From Apium graveolens (Eukaryota; Streptophyta; Magnoliopsida; Apiales; Apiaceae), in the NCBI RefSeq assembly GCF_009905375.1, contig NC_133652.1, positions 120,611,797-120,675,796 of the forward strand: a DNA stretch of 64,000 nt, written 5' to 3'. A model generated the notes under the pieces. The model saw nothing but the letters and a program-made list of their open reading frames with translations, was not told the DNA's origin and made no database searches. Of this stretch, positions 22,279 to 33,542 are shown in pieces. Position numbers and translations under genes: made by a program. The first letter of the stretch is position 1. Each line of letters begins with the position of its first letter.

Positions 22279-24639
22279 TGTGATCATTGGTGTTTGAGGA
22301 TCATTTGCGTAATCAGTTGTTAAGCTGTGTTGTTTTGTTTTTATATTTAAATGTGGTTTTATTAAAGATTTATTTCCACAAATATTTGGATTATCTCTAA
22401 AATTATTTTTTTATTGCTTCATAATTTTATCTATAATTATTAGGAGTTTATAAATTTAGAAATCAATATTTTATTGATTATTTATTTTTAAATGATTTTC
22501 GGATTGCATTGAATTGTAAAATCCGTATTTAATTCCGGATTTTTTCAAAAATTACGAAACTTATATTTTGTGAAGTTTATAATATTCTGAGAATTTTAAA
22601 ATTATTTTGGGAATTTTTTGGATTAATTTCACCCGTGCGTCGATTCGTTTAATTGATAAAAGCGGATATAAATTGTATTTTAGAAATTATTTTAAAATTA
22701 TGAAATTTACGCTTTAATGAACTTCAAGATATTTACAACATTTTAAGACTATTATCGTGATTTTCGGGATTTGTTTTAAGTGCAGCTCGGTTCGTTAATT
22801 GTGAATGCGGGTATGTTAGTGCGACTTAAAAATTGATTTAAAAATTTACGAAAATTTTATTTTGTTAGTTTTATTTGATTCGGGAATTTTGAAGTTTATT
22901 TGGAATTATTTCAATTTATTTTATCCGCGTATTGTATCGTTAAAATATTAAAAGTCGGTGTCAGATTCAGGTTTAAGTAAATGTGCCCTGTTTTATTCCT
23001 CCACCGCCCTGTTTTCTTTCCCTGTTTTCACACGCGCCCTCACTTTCTCTCTCTATGTGCTCATCTCTATCCCCTTCTTCTCTCTTATTCTCTCCCTCTG
23101 CCCTTTCTTTTCCGGCACGGTCGCCGTTCCTCCCATCTCCGGTGAGTAGTCGCCGCCCCTTTCCTCCTCTCCTTTCTTGTTGCTATTGTCTGCTTCGTCG
23201 CCGCCCTCTCCGTTTTGTTTCCCGGAGAGGGAGTTGTGGCGCATTTCATATGCATCTGTATGTGGTGTTGTGTGTATAGCGCATGTGTGCGTGGGTTTTG
23301 TGTGTGTTGTGTACATGCGTGTGTTACTGTGTGTGACATGTATGTGCTCTGTGATTTAATTACTCCGATTGCCGTTGGCCTAAGTCCGGAGAGGCGACCC
23401 CCCCGGTACCGCAGAGCGTAGGCGCATAGCTATTTGCGTTGGTTGCCTGCTTTGGGTTGTTTAATTCGAATTGATTCGAATTGAATTGTTGGTTTTAAAA
23501 ATAATATTGATTTTAATTATTTTATTTTCTGCAAGAAAATAATTTTTTTGAAACACACGAAAAAAATAGACATATTTGTGCGAGAAATACCAATTTAATT
23601 GGTAAAATTTTCGTAGGATGTCCGATATACGGAAACCCGGGAATTTTACCGCCGTTGACGACGAACCTCGGCGAGCCGACGATGGACGGTGATGATATAA
23701 TCTGAGTCCTACGAGTTAAAATTTAAAAAATTATAAAAATATGAATTAAAACATAAAAACATGAATAATAATTAATAACTGTATTTAATTGGTGTTTGGG
23801 AATTTGTGGATTGTTGTTGTTGTTGTGGTTTGAATCGGTGGTTAAGAATTGTGATTAGGTTGTCGTTGTGAATTGGTTTGACGTAGAATTGTTCGACGGG
23901 ATAGTGTGATAAATAAATGAGGTGCTGCCCGATTTCCGGAAAATCAAATTACGGAAATGGTGGAGTGTATCCAGTAATTATCAAGACGTCGAGCAAGTAT
24001 ATATAAATATGTACATATGTTTTATACGAAACCTGATTGTGTGTCGTGGTGAAATGTTTTGCCAAAACCAATAACCCTAATTTCATAGAATGACGAGTAT
24101 ACGTATTTTTTGAAAGCGAACACCGTACCGACTTTTGAGAATGTGAACCCTAATTGATACGCGTGTTATAATATTGAGTATGTTACCAGTCGGGTCTTGT
24201 TATCATATGGGTAGATTGTTAGCAAGGATATGTCAAGCATATTCGGACGTCTAATTTAGGGTATTTCGGTTATATAGGTTCCAATCGAACTCCCGAGCAT
24301 CCCGGTCGGTACCAAAGCTAGCCCGTAATAGTTGTTAAAGCGTATTGAGGCAAGTACCCCTGACCATATCTTTATGGTTCAGTAATATATGAATAATTGT
24401 TGATTTAAATTACGTACTGGAACAGAACGTTTTAAGTTACGTATCCCCTGTGTTCAAATTGTTTTGTTAACTTGTGTTTTGGGGGAAAAGTAACTTCTGA
24501 AAATTCCCATCTCTAAGTTTTGAATAAAATGAAAATGTTTTGGAAAGTGTGTTGTGATAGAATTGTTTTGAAAAGAGATAGGTAATTGGTTTGGAAAATA
24601 GGATAAAGTTGATTAGATAATTGGATGAGCGTGCGCAAG

Positions 24640-24989
24640 GGCCCGTAACGGCCAGGAAGATGGCGTAAGAGGCGAAGTGGTTGCGCACCCTATTATAACC
24701 ACCAACCCAGCGTGATAGGGACCTAGCTAGTCTCTGAGTTATGGAACAAGTTTCATGGGATGGCAATGGAGATAGCCTGATCAGCTGTCTCACCAGGAAT
24801 CATCCAATACATTTATATGTGAGCGAGATTTTGTGGTTCCTGTAGAATTGATGGTTTTGGGTCCCCGTAACGGGACAAATGGTTTATGGTTCCCGTAACA
24901 GAACTGATGATTTTGGGTCTCCGTAACAGGATAAAAGGTTTATGATTCCCGTAATGGAATAAATGGTTTTATGGTTCCTATAATGGAAC
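24640..24989 (+). repeat. CGTAAC-loop hairpin array (B LTR)
   Basis: GGCC/GGCC at 24640-24653 closes the loop CGTAAC. A 28-29-bp tandem repeat from 24861 then gives GTCCC/GGGAC (24861-24876), GTTC/GAAC (24889-24904), a weak third unit, ATTCC/GGAAT (24945-24960) and GTTCC/GGAAC (24974-24989). Loops are CGTAAC, CCGTAACA, CGTAAT and TATAAT. Confidence 0.75.
24769..24791 (+). repeat. CTGATCA-loop hairpin (B LTR)
   Basis: GAGATAGC (24769-24776) and GCTGTCTC (24784-24791) form eight pairs including one G-U in RNA, closing exactly on CTGATCA (24777-24783). Confidence 0.75.
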
Positions 24990-25203
24990 GAAAGATTTGG
25001 AAATGAAAGTAGCATGCTAAAATTTAACTCTGATATTTAAACAGCACAGCTAATGATATGTTTTATAGAGCATGCTAGTTATTGACATCCAGTTTTCATC
25101 TGTTTTCACCTGTTTTACTTATTTTTATAAACGAGTTATGATTTCCGTTCCTACAGTTGTTTATCATAAACTGTTTCATTTATTATTCATATAGTGGTAC
25201 TGC

Positions 25204-25221
25204 TGAGCGATTGGTCGCTCA
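25204..25221 (+). repeat. TGAGCGA/TCGCTCA hairpin (B LTR)
   Basis: Perfect 7-bp arms around TTGG, about 340 bp before the LTR end. Confidence 0.75.
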
Positions 25222-25566
25222 CACTTGCAAATATTTTGTATATTCTCACATTGCAGATGCCTAGGAGATTGTGTTGTCTTAGAAAGGGCCAGTTTCTAGT
25301 TCCTTCCGTGTTGAGCTCCTCTGTGTGTAGTGTGTCAGACCATGTGTGGTGTGGCCTGTGAGTTGCTGTAGAAAACTAGATATGTTAGTTTGTTTTAAAT
25401 AAGTTGGTTTGTAATAAGTATGTAACCTAAATTATACTTGAACCTGGAAAAGATCTTGTGAAGGGGTTGTTATATCTAAATAAAAGTGAGTTGATTGTAT
25501 TAAATTTGTAGTTTGATGTTGATAGTGACGTCAACTCCTGACCCCGGGGTTGAGGCTATCACAGGT

Positions 25567-25584
25567 TGGTATCAGAGCTATAGG
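25567..25584 (+). other. Primer-binding site of element B
   Basis: TGGTATCAGAGCTATAGG, three bases after the LTR terminus, complementary to initiator methionine tRNA. Confidence 0.92.
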
Positions 25585-26288
25585 TTTGAGTCCCTGATCT
25601 AGGTTAGGAATAGAGTTGGAAAGGTGTAGATTGGTTTATATGATGTGAGTCAGCAACTCAATCAGAGGAGCGAGTCTAGGAGTTCAGTTTAGGGTTCGAG
25701 AGTGTAACCCTGACACCTATTGAGGATTGGCTGGAACTGCCCTAGCTTTTAGTAAGTCTCCCTTGTATATAGCTATCATTGGCAATGTCTGGTAGAGGAT
25801 TCTAGTTTCCTTTCTCGAGGAAGCGAGTCTGACTGTGAAAGTCCAGATGAAATAGAAAAAATTGTCAGAGGCTGCTATGACAGTCGAGTCTTATAATCAA
25901 TATGATCAGTACTGTGGTTTATATCTTGAACCCTATATTTCTTTCCTCGGAGGTTCTATCGGTTGATTGGGACAAACAATGCATATGATTTGACTATTTG
26001 TCTGTATGACAAATAGGTGTGGTGGGACGCCACCGAATTATGTGTTGTAAACTATACGATGCTAAGACTGGCCCTCTTACATACTTGTACAGTTGCTCTC
26101 AATTATACCTACACCTTCTTCACTGTTCCTTCTTATTCGATTCCCTTGATTTTGAAATTTCATTTGGTATTCTATGATAATGAATTTCTTCAGTGATCTC
26201 CGCAATTAGACAGTCCTAGTTATTGAAAGCAAAAAAAAGTTGACTGTCAAGAAGAAATGAAAGTCTTATATCAGAAGGTTATTTAAGA
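25585..26288 (+). other. Internal leader of element B, left part
   Basis: Degenerate leader sequence with no continuous frame and no domain I can recognise. It ends at the ATAAG target site of solo LTR D. Confidence 0.5.
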
Positions 26289-26603
26289 ATAAGTGTGGCG
26301 CCCTCCAAACCCGGGGTCTAGATTTGGGGGTCACTAGCCAATAAACCAAAATAAAATAATCACAGCGGAATAATATAATGAATATGACCCCTCTACCTGC
26401 ACTGGATCGATCACAGGTTATAGTATGGAACAGGCACTAATACAAACCATAAGTCTAATTAGTTTTACAATTTATTCAAATTTTATTACAAACCTTTATA
26501 CTATTCAAGCGTCCCAAACTGTTTACAAGCACTCGACTTCTGATCAAACTTGGGACTCAAGCCTGCTCTGGCTTAACTAAAAGATTAGAATAATAAACAA
26601 GTA

Positions 26604-26622
26604 TGAGCGAAAGAAATGCTCA
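26604..26622 (-). repeat. TGAGC/GCTCA hairpin (D LTR)
   Basis: 5-bp arms with a 9-nt loop on the minus strand, about 310 bp before the LTR end. Confidence 0.65.
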
Positions 26623-26741
26623 GCAAGCAGTATATAGTTTGTAAGTGAACAAAAATAACAATATTTGAGTAAAATCAGAAGTTGATATAAACTTTAAAGT
26701 TTAAGCGACGGTTTAATAAAACACATTTATGCACTCTGCTG

Positions 26742-26831
26742 TTCCTGATGATCAGTCATGAAACAACACCGGTATCCCACAGCCATACCGTAAATATAGG
26801 TATCGATATCCCGCAGCCATATCGTACCTAT
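26742..26831 (-). repeat. Three adjacent hairpins in the D LTR (one CTGATCA loop, two GGCTGYGGG loops)
   Basis: TTCCTGA/TCATGAA arms (26742-26748/26756-26762; 6 of 7 pair) enclose CTGATCA in the sense direction. CGGTAT/ATACCG (26770-26775/26785-26790) encloses CCCACAGCC. ATAGGTA plus CGATAT pairs with ATATCG plus TACCTAT (26796-26809/26819-26831), 13 pairs with one bulge, around CCCGCAGCC. The last two share a loop on different stems. Confidence 0.78.
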
Positions 26832-29611
26832 TGGATATCCATGAAGAAGGCATATATTCGCCTAGTAAGATATTACACTTTCGTATAATAACTCACGTTG
26901 GACCGGTGCCTTGGTCTCTTATGCTAACCGATAAACAATTCACAAAACAATTTTTGATTAAAGGAGTCGAATCAATGACATCCTTATCTATTCAACTCCC
27001 CATGTCACATGGTCCGGAGTTATCTTAACAACTAATGGCGAAATAACTAGAACAATTATTATTCGCTAATCTCAATTCAAAGTTTCACTGTATAGAGTAT
27101 ATCTAAATAGTATAGTTATTCACTATCTATCAAATCAAAAGATTGGTTCTAGCAGAATGATTGCTAGAATACGAGAATGTCAATAAATATAGGAGTATTG
27201 ATATTCAATATGCTAACAGAGTATTTATAAACAGTTCTTATATTTGAATAGGTAAAATAATAAACTATTCTGAATTTAGAATAGGGAAGAATACTTACCT
27301 GGTATGCTCAATAACCTCTTACTATAACTCTGCTTATAGCTGCTGGCTACTATCTCCGTCTAACACTTGACTGCACTCCTTGTTACTTGATTCTATAAAC
27401 AAAAGGATTATCTTAATTGGCAAAACCAAACTCAATCGACGTAACTATACGTCTTGACATCTACCCGATCGTTTATAACTAAGCATGACATTTTAAACTG
27501 TAGCAGATAGCATGCATATCATGTAACACATAATCATGGCATTCGTATAACACGTAATCACATATTTCATGTAATACATAAGTCAGATCATTAAAAGATA
27601 CGTCTCGGTGCATTCAGAATGAAAATCAGGTCAATATTAGCATTTACCGATCAAATACCGACTCAAACTGATACACAAATCAAATTACATTGCAATACAA
27701 AATAAATTAGGGCTTAAAAGTATTTTTATTGAAAGCGCAATATTTTTCTGAGTCTGTACGTGTTCGTTTCGTATTAAACGGACGAACGGTTTAATTATTA
27801 TGAATAAAATAAGAAATAAATAGATTTAAATCAATTAATAATAATACTAATTGATTTTTTGAATACCAAAATATAATTTTTAAAACCTTAAAATAATTTT
27901 TAGAGATTATTTGAATTAATTATAAATAATTTATATTTATTTAACTATTTATAACTAAAATTAATTGGTTAATTGATTTTTAATCAATTAATTAAATTCA
28001 TAAATAATTAACTAAAATGAATTATAAATAATTAAATCAAATTGTATTTTTAAAAATAATTAAAGAAAATAATTTTTTTAGTATTTAAAATAATAATTAA
28101 ATGATTTTAGAAATAAATAAAATGATTTTTGAAAATAAGAAAAAGGATTTTTTTTTTGTTGAAATATTTTTAAAATCAAAACTGAGAAACAGAATTGGGG
28201 ATTGGAGGTTGAGGTTTCAGGGATCAAACCCGGGTTGGAATTAAAACCAACCGGGTCGGGTTAGGGGACAGTCGGGTCCTGCCAAGAACTGGCCGGACCA
28301 AGTGCAGAAACCGGTGACCGACACCATTTCCGGCCAAGCTCCGGTGACGGCCAAAACAGTCCGATTTGATCGGGTTTTCAGTGCAATATTCAATAACACG
28401 AGCCCAGAAATCCAGAAACCACACCAACATCATCAACCGAACAATAGGGTTCATTAACTGGTCAAAATCAAGAAATTTTCCGGCGACAACACCGGAAAAT
28501 CGCGGAACACGCAACTGTACACCAAATTCAACGATCTATTCAGGACAATAGAGCTCTGGACTCATAGAATCAGTTCATATAGCCACCATCAATCGAACTA
28601 ACATTAACAGTACATAAATCGAAAATAAAACTATCCAAAAACCAAGAACATGGTTCAAAAATCCCAGCAATAAAACGAGTATAATTTTGAAATGAATTGA
28701 TTACTCTAATCATGGCAAAGCAATTATAATCATCAGAAACACTCAACAATACCCAGAATTCAAACCCAAAAATTCTTGATTAAGAACCCTAAAAACAAAA
28801 TTTTAAATTTGCGAATCTTGAACTATTTTTGATGATTAAAACAGGTAGATAATCAAAATCCCATCGTTTTGGTTACCCATACTTACAGTTTGGAGTTCGG
28901 AATCACTTCCAAAATTGAGATTCAATCCCCTAGCTAAAGAACACCCCCAAGAACAAGTTTCTTGATTTTCTTATTATCTGAAATTTTTAATAAAAATAAA
29001 TAAAATAAGTAAATCTGCAGCTATTTATATTAAACATAAAATTATATCCCCAAAATTAATTAAGGGTGTTTTTATCCCCTAATTATAATAATTAGGGCCC
29101 CAAAATAATAATTACGGGGAATAATTTTAAAAATGATAAAATACAAAATTAATGTCGAAATTTCCCAAAATTGCGAATAATTCGAAAATACAAAAATAAA
29201 GGGTTTTTGAAATACGAATAATTTTATAAAAATAAAAACATAGATTTTGTGGGGTTTGTCGTCCCGGTGGGGTCCCGGTCCATTGATTTTTTTAAAAAAG
29301 CAGGAACGATCCCTAAATTACCAAAAAAGCCCGATAACTCATAAAATGCATTGAAACACGCGTAAAATGAAATAAAACTAGTACCTTAATAAATATGCAA
29401 ATAAATACGAGTTCGAATTGCATATCGATTCATTTAATTGCAGTTTAAACACATTTTAATCAATCGAAAAATTTTCTGGCCCGTACAGAAATACACATAA
29501 CAGCTATGACATCTAATATTATGGCAATAATTACTTTAAATTTATAAAACACATAATATTTATTTATTTAACATATAATATTCACATTATTTTCCCGGTT
29601 ATTACAATAAG

Positions 29612-30159
29612 GGTAGCAACGGGGGTTCAGGATCTAACGGTGGAGTTATAGCCTCGGGAAAGGTAATCCAGTGGTTGGTAAATTACTTGTAGGTGATAAG
29701 AAATCATCCTTAGAGGAATGGTTGGCTGAAATTTGGACTAGAATGCCTAGTAGAGTCAGTATACCTTAAGTTTGACTTGATCTACCAGTTTATTGTATAT
29801 TGCTTATGGCTGATATAGCCAGCCAACTTTTGTTGTATATCAGATCAGTTTAGCTGTCGTACTTGAGTAGTGAGGGGAAGTTAGTCAATTTCTGTTATAT
29901 TGAGGAGTCATGCTATGGTGTTTAGCTTCTTTATATTTTAGTATTCCTGTATTGTTGTGATTCTGCTGTTGTTATTGTTGCTATTGTTGCTGATGTTTTT
30001 ACTCTAGATATCTTTTATAAATGGATCCTGATAATAAAGACATGATAACTAGGGTTGGGCAGCATTTTCCTGATTCGGGTGCACCGTTTGAACGGTGATA
30101 TTTTCTATTACGCATTCACATTATGTTTTTGAATAAATCCACTGTTATATTTCAGGAAA
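29612..30159 (+). other. Internal leader of element B, right part
   Basis: Continuation of the B leader after solo LTR D. It is T-rich towards the gag start; no frame is supported. Confidence 0.5.
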
Positions 30160-30731
30160 ATGTCACCCAAGAAAGCTACCCATTCTAAACAAGAGAGCAT
30201 TGGTCGTGCTGAGAATCCAGTTATCAATGACATTTTAGGTTTGTTATGCCAGCAGCAGCAACAACAACTGCAGTTAATCCAACTAATTCAGGAACAACAA
30301 CTTCTGTTGCGACAGCAACATCAAGGAGGAAACCGTTCTGTTAATTTTGAAACCTTCCAGAAATTAACCTCAGAGAAAAAGAAAGTAAGAAACGGAAATT
30401 GGGTGTTGTGAAATAAAAACAAAAACAAGAAACATCTAGTCAAAAGTTTTAGAAAAAGTTTGGAAGGAAGAAGGATAAGGGTTTTAGACGACAAAACCTT
30501 TCTCGAAATAAGCTTATTAACGCTCCGGTCAGTTCTAACCAAGTTAGGACAGTCAGGTCATCAGTAGCGGAGTGTAATTAATGTGGTAAAAGACATAGTG
30601 GAAGATGCAAGAATGATGTTCAATGCTTCAGATGTGGTCATAAAGGTCATTATGCATCGGAGTGCAAGATAGAAGATTTAGGAGTTACTTGTTTCAATTA
30701 TGGAAAAGTTGGGTATATTGCGAGGATCTAA
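30160..30731 (+). pseudogene. gag: gag remnant of element B with internal deletion
   Basis: The frame starts MSPKKATHSKQES and has a Gln-rich helix (QQQQQQLQLIQLIQEQQLLL). It reaches FETFQKL, the usual entry to the Gypsy capsid, and then jumps to a Lys-rich segment; the capsid core is missing. Further on, in another frame, come zinc-knuckle remains: CGKRHSGRC, CFRCGHKGHYASEC and CFNYGKVGYIAR. The sequence stops there at the junction with E2. Compared with the gag of A, only the ends survive. Confidence 0.8.
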
Positions 30732-30740
30732 AACTTTCAA

Positions 30741-31257
30741 AGTACTTATGGAAGTCAGGACTTAAGGATATCAGTACTTATGTTATCAGGAGATAATCAT
30801 CAGAAGATAGATATCAGAACTTAAGTGCTGAAGGACGATCAGATAAGGACAGTAGATGATTAAAGGAAAGAAGATCAAGATAAACATAAGAAGAGATATG
30901 CATGAAGAAGGAATTCTGTAAAGAATGGAATACTTGGAAGAAAAGATATCTGATTGATATATTTTAGGAAGCAGAATTATATTCCATATCAATTAGCGAT
31001 TATCTTGTAACTGTGTAGTATATAAACACAGACATAGGGTTTACACTATAAGTGTTATCATTATTAGAGAAGATTATTCATTGTAACCCTAGCAGCTCTC
31101 GTGATACTTGTTCATCACTGAGAGGTAACAGTTCCATACTATAACAGAGTTTATTGTTTCAATATAGTTTGTTTTCTGTTACTTAAGTTCTTAAAGTTCG
31201 ATTTGAGTGTACTATACACTGTATTCACCCCCTCTACAGTGTGTGTGTGACCTAACA
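30741..31257 (+). repeat. 5' LTR of E2, truncated (517 bp)
   Basis: It matches 42193-42712 of the 3' LTR; the first 95 bp are missing and replaced by the gag remnant of B. It ends GACCTAACA and includes TATCAGAACTT (30812-30822) and the TATA hairpin. Confidence 0.9.
31011..31031 (+). promoter_or_regulatory. TATA box in a hairpin loop (E2 5' LTR)
   Basis: CTGTGT (31011-31016) and ACACAG (31026-31031) are perfect arms around agTATATAA. In the 3' LTR (42466-42486) the first arm is TTGTGT, still pairing in RNA through G-U. Confidence 0.7.
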
Positions 31258-31259
31258 AT

Positions 31260-31277
31260 TGGTATCAGAGCCTATCT
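31260..31277 (+). other. Primer-binding site of E2
   Basis: TGGTATCAGAGCCTATCT, two bases after the LTR, complementary at its 5' part to initiator methionine tRNA. Confidence 0.92.
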
Positions 31278-31313
31278 GTTAACATACATACAGTTAAAGA
31301 TCCAAACACAATC

Positions 31314-33542
31314 ATGTCAGACACAGAAACTCCAACTAAGCCTACCAAAACTGAGGAATCACCAAAGACACAAATTCAGAGTCGGTATGAGACTATCAGA
31401 GTTCCCATACTGAGACCATCTGAATATCCCATATGGAAGGTAAGGATGACCATGTTCCTGGAAGCAACAGATCCAGAATACCTTGATAGAATCAAGGAAG
31501 GCCCTCACAAACCAACCAAGCTCGCTGTTGCAATTGCAGGTGAAGCAGCAAAGACCGTACCAAAAGAGAAGAGTGATTATACTGCTGAAGACATAACATC
31601 AATTGCTAAGGATGCTAAGGTACGACACTTACTGCATAGTGCCATTGATAATGTAATGTCAAACAGGGTAATCAACTGCAAGACTGCTAAGGAGATATGG
31701 GATGCTCTGGAAACAAGGTGTCAAGGAACTGACACAATTAAGAAGAACAGGAAGATAATACTCACTCAAGAGTATGAACACTTTGACTCAAAGACTAATG
31801 AGTCATTGAATGATTTATATGATAGATTTGTCAAACTTTTGAATGATTTGTCATTGGTTGATAAAGAGTATTATCTTGAAGATTCAAACCTTAAGTTCCT
31901 GTTAGCTCTTCCTGAATGCTGGGATTTGAAGGCAACGACAATAAGAGACAACTACAATCTTGATGAAACAACTCTTGACGAAATCTATGGAATGCTCAAG
32001 ACTCATGAGCTGGAGATGGAACAAAGAAGCAAGAGGAAAGGAGGAAAGTCAAGGACAGTTGCTCTTAAGGCTGAAGAAGAATTCCCCAAAGCAGCTTCCT
32101 CAAAGAAAGACAAGGGTAAAGCTCTTTTTATAAAGTCTGATACTGATTCATCAAGTTCTGAGAGTGATGATGACTCAGATTCTGAAAGCTTGCCTGAGAC
32201 TGATGCTGATGAGGAGATGATGAAGCTGTGTGCTCTTATGGTGAAAGGAATCACAAAGATTGCATACAGGAAGTTCAGGAAGGGAAAGAAGTTTTCAAGG
32301 AAAGGCATAAGTTCTGATAAGAAGAATTTCAGAAGATCTGAAGGCAGAGGAGGAAAGTCTGACAGAGGAGATTACACCAATGTTAAATGCTATAACTGTG
32401 GTGAGAAAGGCCACATATCTCCTGACTGCAAGAAGGTAAAGGGTGATAAAGGAAAGGCTCTTGTCACAAAGCAGAAAAGCTGGACAGACACCTCAGACTC
32501 TGAAAGTGAGGAAAACTATGCATTGATGGCAAATGCTGATAAAGAAAGTGCTGAGAGCAGTTCTGAAGCTGCTGAAACAAAGGGCAACAAGAAAAATATT
32601 CTAGTTCTGGACAGTGGATGTTCAGGACATATGATTGGAAATAAGGCCCTACTATCAGACTTTGTGGAGAAAGCTGGCCCAAGTGTTTCTTATGGAGGTG
32701 GCAACATTGGAAAAACATTGGGATATGGCAATATCAATCTTGGAAATGTCATAATTAAACAAGTAGCTCTGGTCTCAGGACTTAAACACAACCTACTGAG
32801 TATAAGTCAAATCTGTGACAGAGGTTATCATGTTGATTTCTTTGAAGAACACTGTGAAATTGTGAGTAAATCTAAAGGTAAAGTTGTTCTGAAAGGATAC
32901 AGGCGTGGTAACATTTATGAAGCTAAGCTTTCAACAAGTACTGATGGTTCTGCAATCTGTCTGATGAGTAGAGCATCAATTGAAGAAAGCTGGAATTGGC
33001 ATAAGAAACTCTCTCATTTAAATTTCAACAATATAAATGAACTGGTCAAGAAAGATCTTGTGAGAGGATTGCCAAACACAGTATTTGCTCCTGATGGTCT
33101 TTGTGATTCATGTCAGAAAGCCAAACAAAGGAAATCTTCATTCAAGAGCAAGACTGAATCATCAATTCTTGAGCCTTATCATCTACTACATGTTGATCTA
33201 TTTGGTCCAGTAAATGTCATGTCTATTGCAAAGAAGAAGTATGCGTTGGTCATAGTGGATGAGTTCACCAGATACACATGGGTGTATTTCTTGCATACAA
33301 AAAGTGAAATTGCATCAACCTTGATTGATCATATCAAACATCTGGATAAAATGGTCAATGATTCTGTGAAAGTTTTAAGGAGTGATAATGGCACTGAGTT
33401 CAAGAATTTGATAATGGAAGAGTTCTGCAAAAGCCATGGAATAAAGCAGGAATTTTCTGCTCCTGGAACTCCACGGCAAAATGGAGTTGTTGAAAGGAAG
33501 AATAGAACTCTCATTGAAGCTGCACGTACAATAAGATGGTGA
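31314..33542 (+). pseudogene. gag, protease and integrase of E2 (742 codons, 3' end deleted)
   Basis: One open frame. The gag part resembles the Copia UBN2 family (KEIWDALETRCQG, LNDLYDRFVKLLNDL), followed by a Lys/Ser/Asp-rich stretch and a CCHC knuckle CYNCGEKGHISPDC from residue 359. Protease: VLDSGCSGHM with Asp433. Pre-integrase zinc region: WHKKLSHLN (His563) to CDSCQKAK. Integrase core: Asp628 in LHVDLFGP, Asp691 in RSDNGTEF and Glu727 in GVVERKNRT, the DD35E spacing. The frame breaks after EAARTI, where a stretch of about 40 codons found in E1b is deleted, shifting the frame. Start chosen 37 bp after the primer site. Confidence 0.93.

Larger units (their letters stand above)
22279..25563 (+). 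repeat. 5' LTR of element B (left end uncertain)
   Basis: The right end CCCCGGGGTTGAGGCTATCACA is secure because the primer site follows. A C/T-rich leader at 22985-23150 marks the transcript start. A GT-rich tract lies at 23270-23350. Hairpins: CGTAAC-loop array (24640-24989), CTGATCA hairpin (24769-24791) and TGAGCGA hairpin (25204-25221). No reading frame is convincing. Confidence 0.65.
26289..29611 (-). mobile_element. Element D: solo LTR with target duplication ATAAG
   Basis: A 3,313-bp LTR (26294-29606) runs on the minus strand from TGTAATAACCGGG to GGCGCCACA. ATAAG lies on both sides (26289-26293 and 29607-29611). There is no primer site, internal region or second LTR, so this is the product of recombination between the two LTRs of a former element. 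Its ends resemble those of A (TGTAATATCCGGG, GGCGCCACA), so D belongs to a related Tekay-type family. Antisense frames around 28224-28551 are LTR sequence and not genes. Confidence 0.93.
22279..30740 (+). mobile_element. Element B: truncated plus-strand Gypsy element
   Basis: It has one LTR, a primer site, a non-coding leader interrupted by solo LTR D, and a gag remnant that stops at 30731, where sequence passes into the truncated LTR of E2. pol and the 3' LTR are gone. The left boundary is inferred: TGTGATC at 22279 pairs with the LTR end ATCACA, and gives 3,285 bp, in line with A and D. Confidence 0.65.

Noticed and set aside
22727..22745. TTACAACA near 22741 as the start of the C LTR on the minus strand
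   Set aside because: The region to its left (22480-22740) reads as part of the plus-strand B promoter, so the boundary at about 22279 fits better, though this is not certain.
22958..23421. Cluster of six overlapping frames on both strands in the B LTR
   Set aside because: C/T-rich leader and GT-rich repeat sequence remain open in several frames by composition; no start context or domain.
28224..28551. Frames in solo LTR D as a host gene
   Set aside because: They lie wholly within an LTR whose ends and target duplication are clear, on both strands, without domains.
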